DNA of 8,350 nucleotides from Candidatus Zymogenus sp. (GTDB taxonomy: Bacteria > Desulfobacterota > Zymogenia > Zymogenales > Zymogenaceae). The translations under genes and the position numbers were made by a program. A model generated the notes under the pieces. That model did not search any database. It had not been told where the DNA came from and saw nothing but the letters and a program-made list of their open reading frames with translations. Shown in pieces: positions 6,207-8,350 of this stretch. The stretch is taken from contig JAUWME010000073.1 in assembly GCA_030613285.1 (NCBI GenBank), positions 1 through 8,350 on the forward strand. The letters run 5' to 3'. Positions within the stretch are counted from its first letter, which is position 1. Each line of letters begins with the position of its first letter.

Positions 6207-7595
6207 TTGAGCTGGTTAAAGAATAAAATACTAATACGGTTTCCTTTTGGCAAGACAGAAGGAAAAACGGAGAAAAGGGTCGCAAAATCCCACCGCTCCC
6301 AAAAAACCGTAATCCTTTCAAGAGATAAACACCCCATCTCCCGAAAAAATATCGACCAGAGTGCCTTAAAGGTCTTGTACCGCCTGCATAACAAAGGTTA
6401 CAAAGCTTACCTCGTCGGAGGAAGTGTTAGGGACCTCCTTATCGGAAAGACACCGAAAGATTTTGATATTGGCACTGACGCCACACCAAAGGAGATTAAA
6501 CGTCTTTTTGGCAACAGCATTATTATCGGGCGAAGGTTTAAAATTGTCCACATTAGGTTTAGAGGAAATAGAGTAATTGAAGTTACAACATTCAGAAGAA
6601 AGGCCGATGAGGATGCTTCACGGGCAGGACTTCCAACATTAAGGGACAATACCTTCGGCACTTCCATTGAAGATGCCTTTAGAAGGGATCTTACCATCAA
6701 CGGTCTTTTTTACAATATCGCAGATTTTACGGTCATCGATCATGTTGGTGGAATGAAGGATATCAAGGATGGGATTGTTAAAGTAATTGGTGACCCCGAA
6801 GAGCGTTTTACCGAAGACCCGGTCAGGATGATACGCACAATTCGCCACAGTGCCCGCACCGGTTTTACTATCGATAAAGATACAGCCAAAGCAATTAAAA
6901 AGCTTTCTAAAAACATCGCCCTGTGTCCTACTCCCAGGCTTCATGAGGAGATACTAAAAGACTTACGAAACGGCCACTCCAGAGAGGTCTTCAGGCTTTT
7001 TAAAGAATATGGTATATTGAAGGTGCTTTTCCCAAGTATCTGTAAATCCATAGAGAGCACCCAGATTACAGAAGAGATGGTTTTAACATCCCTCGGACTT
7101 TTGGATGATCTTGTTATGTCTTCAATTAAGCCATCTGTTCCATTTCTTCTTTCCGTCCCGATGATTCCATCGACAATAACGCATATTAACAAAACTATTT
7201 CAAAAAGTAACGGGGACGGAATTGATATCCCAAGATTAATTCATAAACATCTTTTTGATTCCTTAAAAAGCATTGGGATTTCAAAGAAAAACCTCGATGC
7301 TATGAAACACCTTATCTACCTTAATTGGAAGATGCTTCGTAGTTTAGAAAAAGGTTTCATCCCAGCCAACCTGATGAGAAAGAATCATTTTCCAAAGGCC
7401 TTTAATCTCTTGGGGATTTCAGCCTGGGTCTTTGGATATTTTCCGGATCTTCCCTACCCGCCGGTGAGTGATAGCACCGATCCACTGAGACGTCTTTTGA
7501 GGGCCCCTCGAAAGAGACCGAAGGTGAAATCCCGGCCAAGAAAAACGAAGAAATTTCAACAGTCAAAGGCGGATTCTCGCCAAGAAAGAAAATAG
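6207..7595 (+). CDS. pcnB: Poly(A) polymerase I (polynucleotide adenylyltransferase)
   Basis: PcnB adds poly(A) tails to RNA 3' ends, which in bacteria promotes decay. The 462-residue protein is a class II nucleotidyltransferase. GGSVRD (71-76) and DFD (85-87, Asp85 and Asp87 binding the metals) form the active site, RRDLTINGL (159-167) follows, and EDPVRMIRTIRHSARTGF (203-220) marks the neck domain. The stretch IIIGRRFKIVHI (105-116) fits the signature that separates poly(A) polymerases from CCA-adding enzymes, and HPISRKNI (42-49) is typical of PcnB N-termini. The C-terminal tail from about 428 is highly basic, as expected for RNA binding. The start is TTG at 6207: there is no ATG or GTG between the in-frame stop at 6138 and the conserved block, so TTG is the only standard start, but no Shine-Dalgarno precedes it. 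The first 40 residues are not a conserved family region. Confidence 0.9.
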   Translation: MSWLKNKILIRFPFGKTEGKTEKRVAKSHRSQKTVILSRDKHPISRKNIDQSALKVLYRLHNKGYKAYLVGGSVRDLLIGKTPKDFDIGTDATPKEIKRLFGNSIIIGRRFKIVHIRFRGNRVIEVTTFRRKADEDASRAGLPTLRDNTFGTSIEDAFRRDLTINGLFYNIADFTVIDHVGGMKDIKDGIVKVIGDPEERFTEDPVRMIRTIRHSARTGFTIDKDTAKAIKKLSKNIALCPTPRLHEEILKDLRNGHSREVFRLFKEYGILKVLFPSICKSIESTQITEEMVLTSLGLLDDLVMSSIKPSVPFLLSVPMIPSTITHINKTISKSNGDGIDIPRLIHKHLFDSLKSIGISKKNLDAMKHLIYLNWKMLRSLEKGFIPANLMRKNHFPKAFNLLGISAWVFGYFPDLPYPPVSDSTDPLRRLLRAPRKRPKVKSRPRKTKKFQQSKADSRQERK

Positions 7596-7626
7596 TCCAA
7601 TTCTATCCACCTCAAGATTATTATCC

Positions 7627-7655
7627 TTGCTTTTTGCATCGTAGAGTAGTAGAAT
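7627..7655 (+). promoter_or_regulatory. Candidate promoter of tRNA-Pro
   Basis: The -35 TTGCTT (7627-7632) and -10 TAGAAT (7650-7655, 5 of 6) are separated by 17 bp. Transcription would begin about 7662, a few bases before the mature tRNA 5' end at 7666. The -35 matches only at TTG, so the call rests mainly on the -10 and the spacing. Confidence 0.45.
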
Positions 7656-7665
7656 TTCACATTGT

Positions 7666-7744
<79 letters not shown>

Positions 7745-7806
7745 CTTTCTCTAACAATATCAAGCATTTATAAAAATCACCACTCATCCAAATTACCAAA
7801 AATATG

Positions 7807-7830
7807 AAGTGTTACAAAAAGTGTTACAAA
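7807..7830. repeat. 12-bp perfect direct repeat beside the integrase remnant
   Basis: AAGTGTTACAAA occurs twice without a gap (7807-7818 and 7819-7830), 64 bp from the tRNA 3' end and 16 bp beyond the recombinase stop. Short direct repeats between an attachment core and int are often arm-type binding sites for integrase or excisionase. That role is inferred from position only. Confidence 0.6.
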
Positions 7831-7845
7831 AATATCCAAAAAAAA

Positions 7846-8253
7846 TCACCTCTTTTTGAAGGGTAATACCTTCCCCCGTTCTATCTTATCTGTAAATCCC
7901 ACTAAATCTACTATCTCATTTAAGTGCTTATCTGTTACACTTAAATATCTTTTAGTAGTTTCAAGATCACTATGACCTAAAATGATTCGTACAGACTCAA
8001 CATCTGCACCTGCCATTAGTAAATGACTTGCAAAAGTACGTCTGGCACAATGCCATCCTCCCTTATCAACAACATCTGCTTTCTTAAGTTCCTTTCTTAT
8101 ATCTCTATCGAGGCAATTTTTTCTTGGTCTACCATATTTATTCGGAAACACATAGGGAATATCTGAAGGTACATTATTCCTTTGCTCAATAATAACATCA
8201 AGTGCTTCTCGATTTAATTTAAGGTAATTACAAACGATTTTCCACCAAATTAG
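7846..8253 (-). pseudogene. Tyrosine recombinase (phage/ICE-type integrase), C-terminal catalytic fragment
   Basis: Reading the minus strand from after an in-frame TAA at 8256-8254, family-like sequence begins near LKLNREALDVI (8223-8191) and continues through IPYVFPNKYGRPRK to the stop TGA at 7848-7846. Counting from a GTG at 8151 (101 codons), the catalytic residues are His34 and Arg37 (HCAR, box II HxxR), His60 (LGH) and the nucleophile Tyr69 (TTKRYL). The SAM-like DNA-binding domain and the box I Arg are absent, so the fragment cannot be active alone. The GTG codes Val in the conserved YVFPN block and is not a real start. The 5' part is replaced by an IS1595-like transposase end, so this is best read as an integrase broken by an insertion or rearrangement. 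Its 3' end faces tRNA-Pro. Confidence 0.8.
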
Positions 8254-8350
8254 TTAGATAAGAAACGATAATTTCAAAAATATCATTATAACGGTTATTG
8301 TATCGAAACTCCATCTCTTTTAAATAAAAAGAGAAATTGTTCTTTGAAAC
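8228..8350 (-). mobile_element. C-terminal end of an ISXO2/IS1595-like transposase (5' part outside window)
   Basis: In the minus-strand frame entering at 8350, forty sense codons run to TAA at 8230-8228. They include FSFYLKEMEFRYNNR, followed by NDIFEIIVSYL. The pattern YLxExxFRxNxR followed by xxxF/Y and a hydrophobic helix is the usual end of ISXO2-like (IS1595 family) DDE transposases. The catalytic D-D-N/E residues and the left part of the element are outside the window. The frame overlaps the upstream reading of the integrase remnant by about 26 bp, and no obvious terminal inverted repeat follows the stop. The end of the IS may therefore be lost at the junction with the integrase. The call rests on a short segment. 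Confidence 0.55.

Noticed and set aside
6207..7595. CCA-adding tRNA nucleotidyltransferase instead of poly(A) polymerase
   Set aside because: The GRRFKIVHI signature, the HPISRKNI N-terminal block and the long basic C-terminal tail fit PcnB; there is no HD domain or CCA-enzyme hallmark.
8149..8151. GTG as the start of a complete 101-residue integrase
   Set aside because: Family-like sequence continues upstream in frame (IPYVFPN, LNREALDVI) and the box I Arg is missing, so the gene is a truncated remnant rather than a small complete protein.

Overview
The window is bacterial and mostly housekeeping on the + strand, ending on the right in AT-rich, apparently acquired DNA. The gene content is gatA/gatB, an AsmA-like protein, mtnA, a proteobacterial-type pcnB, a Cdd1-like HhH protein, and tRNA-Pro with an encoded CCA. 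The palindromic intergenic repeats are of the 'GTCATTCCC...GGGAATCCAG' and 'ATTGCGAGGAG...GGCAAT' kinds. Together these fit a delta-proteobacterial (Desulfobacterota/SAR324-like) genome best. That placement is an inference and no gene here proves it.

Layout. 1-755: C-terminal half of gatA, cut by the left window edge. 756-1124: no gene; an array of palindromic repeats, including a 161-bp composite palindrome (801-961) and a second repeat type (991-1043). 1125-1391 (-): small Cdd1/'pathogenicity locus' helix-hairpin-helix protein, with a good promoter at 1584-1556. 1392-1761: divergent regulatory region that also carries a strong extended -10 promoter (1698-1727) for gatB. 1762-6019: likely operon gatB - AsmA-like membrane-anchored protein - mtnA, with a three-copy 21/22-bp tandem repeat in the gatB-asmA gap. 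6020-6206: promoter region with a 10-bp perfect palindrome. 6207-7595: pcnB from a TTG start. 7666-7743: tRNA-Pro(TGG) with its own promoter. 7744-8350: AT-rich segment with a 12-bp direct repeat, the C-terminal remnant of a tyrosine recombinase on the - strand, and, directly behind it, the C-terminal end of an ISXO2/IS1595-like transposase running off the window.

Function. GatA and GatB are two subunits of the GatCAB amidotransferase that finishes Gln-tRNA(Gln) and/or Asn-tRNA(Asn). MtnA acts in methionine salvage, PcnB polyadenylates RNA, and the AsmA-like protein belongs to an envelope family. These genes share a locus rather than one pathway. The right end looks like one boundary of an element integrated at the tRNA-Pro 3' end, later damaged by an insertion sequence.

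I found no clearly new system. The points most worth a second look are the tRNA-Pro/integrase/IS junction, the splitting of gatA from gatB by an inverted cdd1-like gene within a repeat array, and the lack of Shine-Dalgarno sequences before three of the five visible starts.
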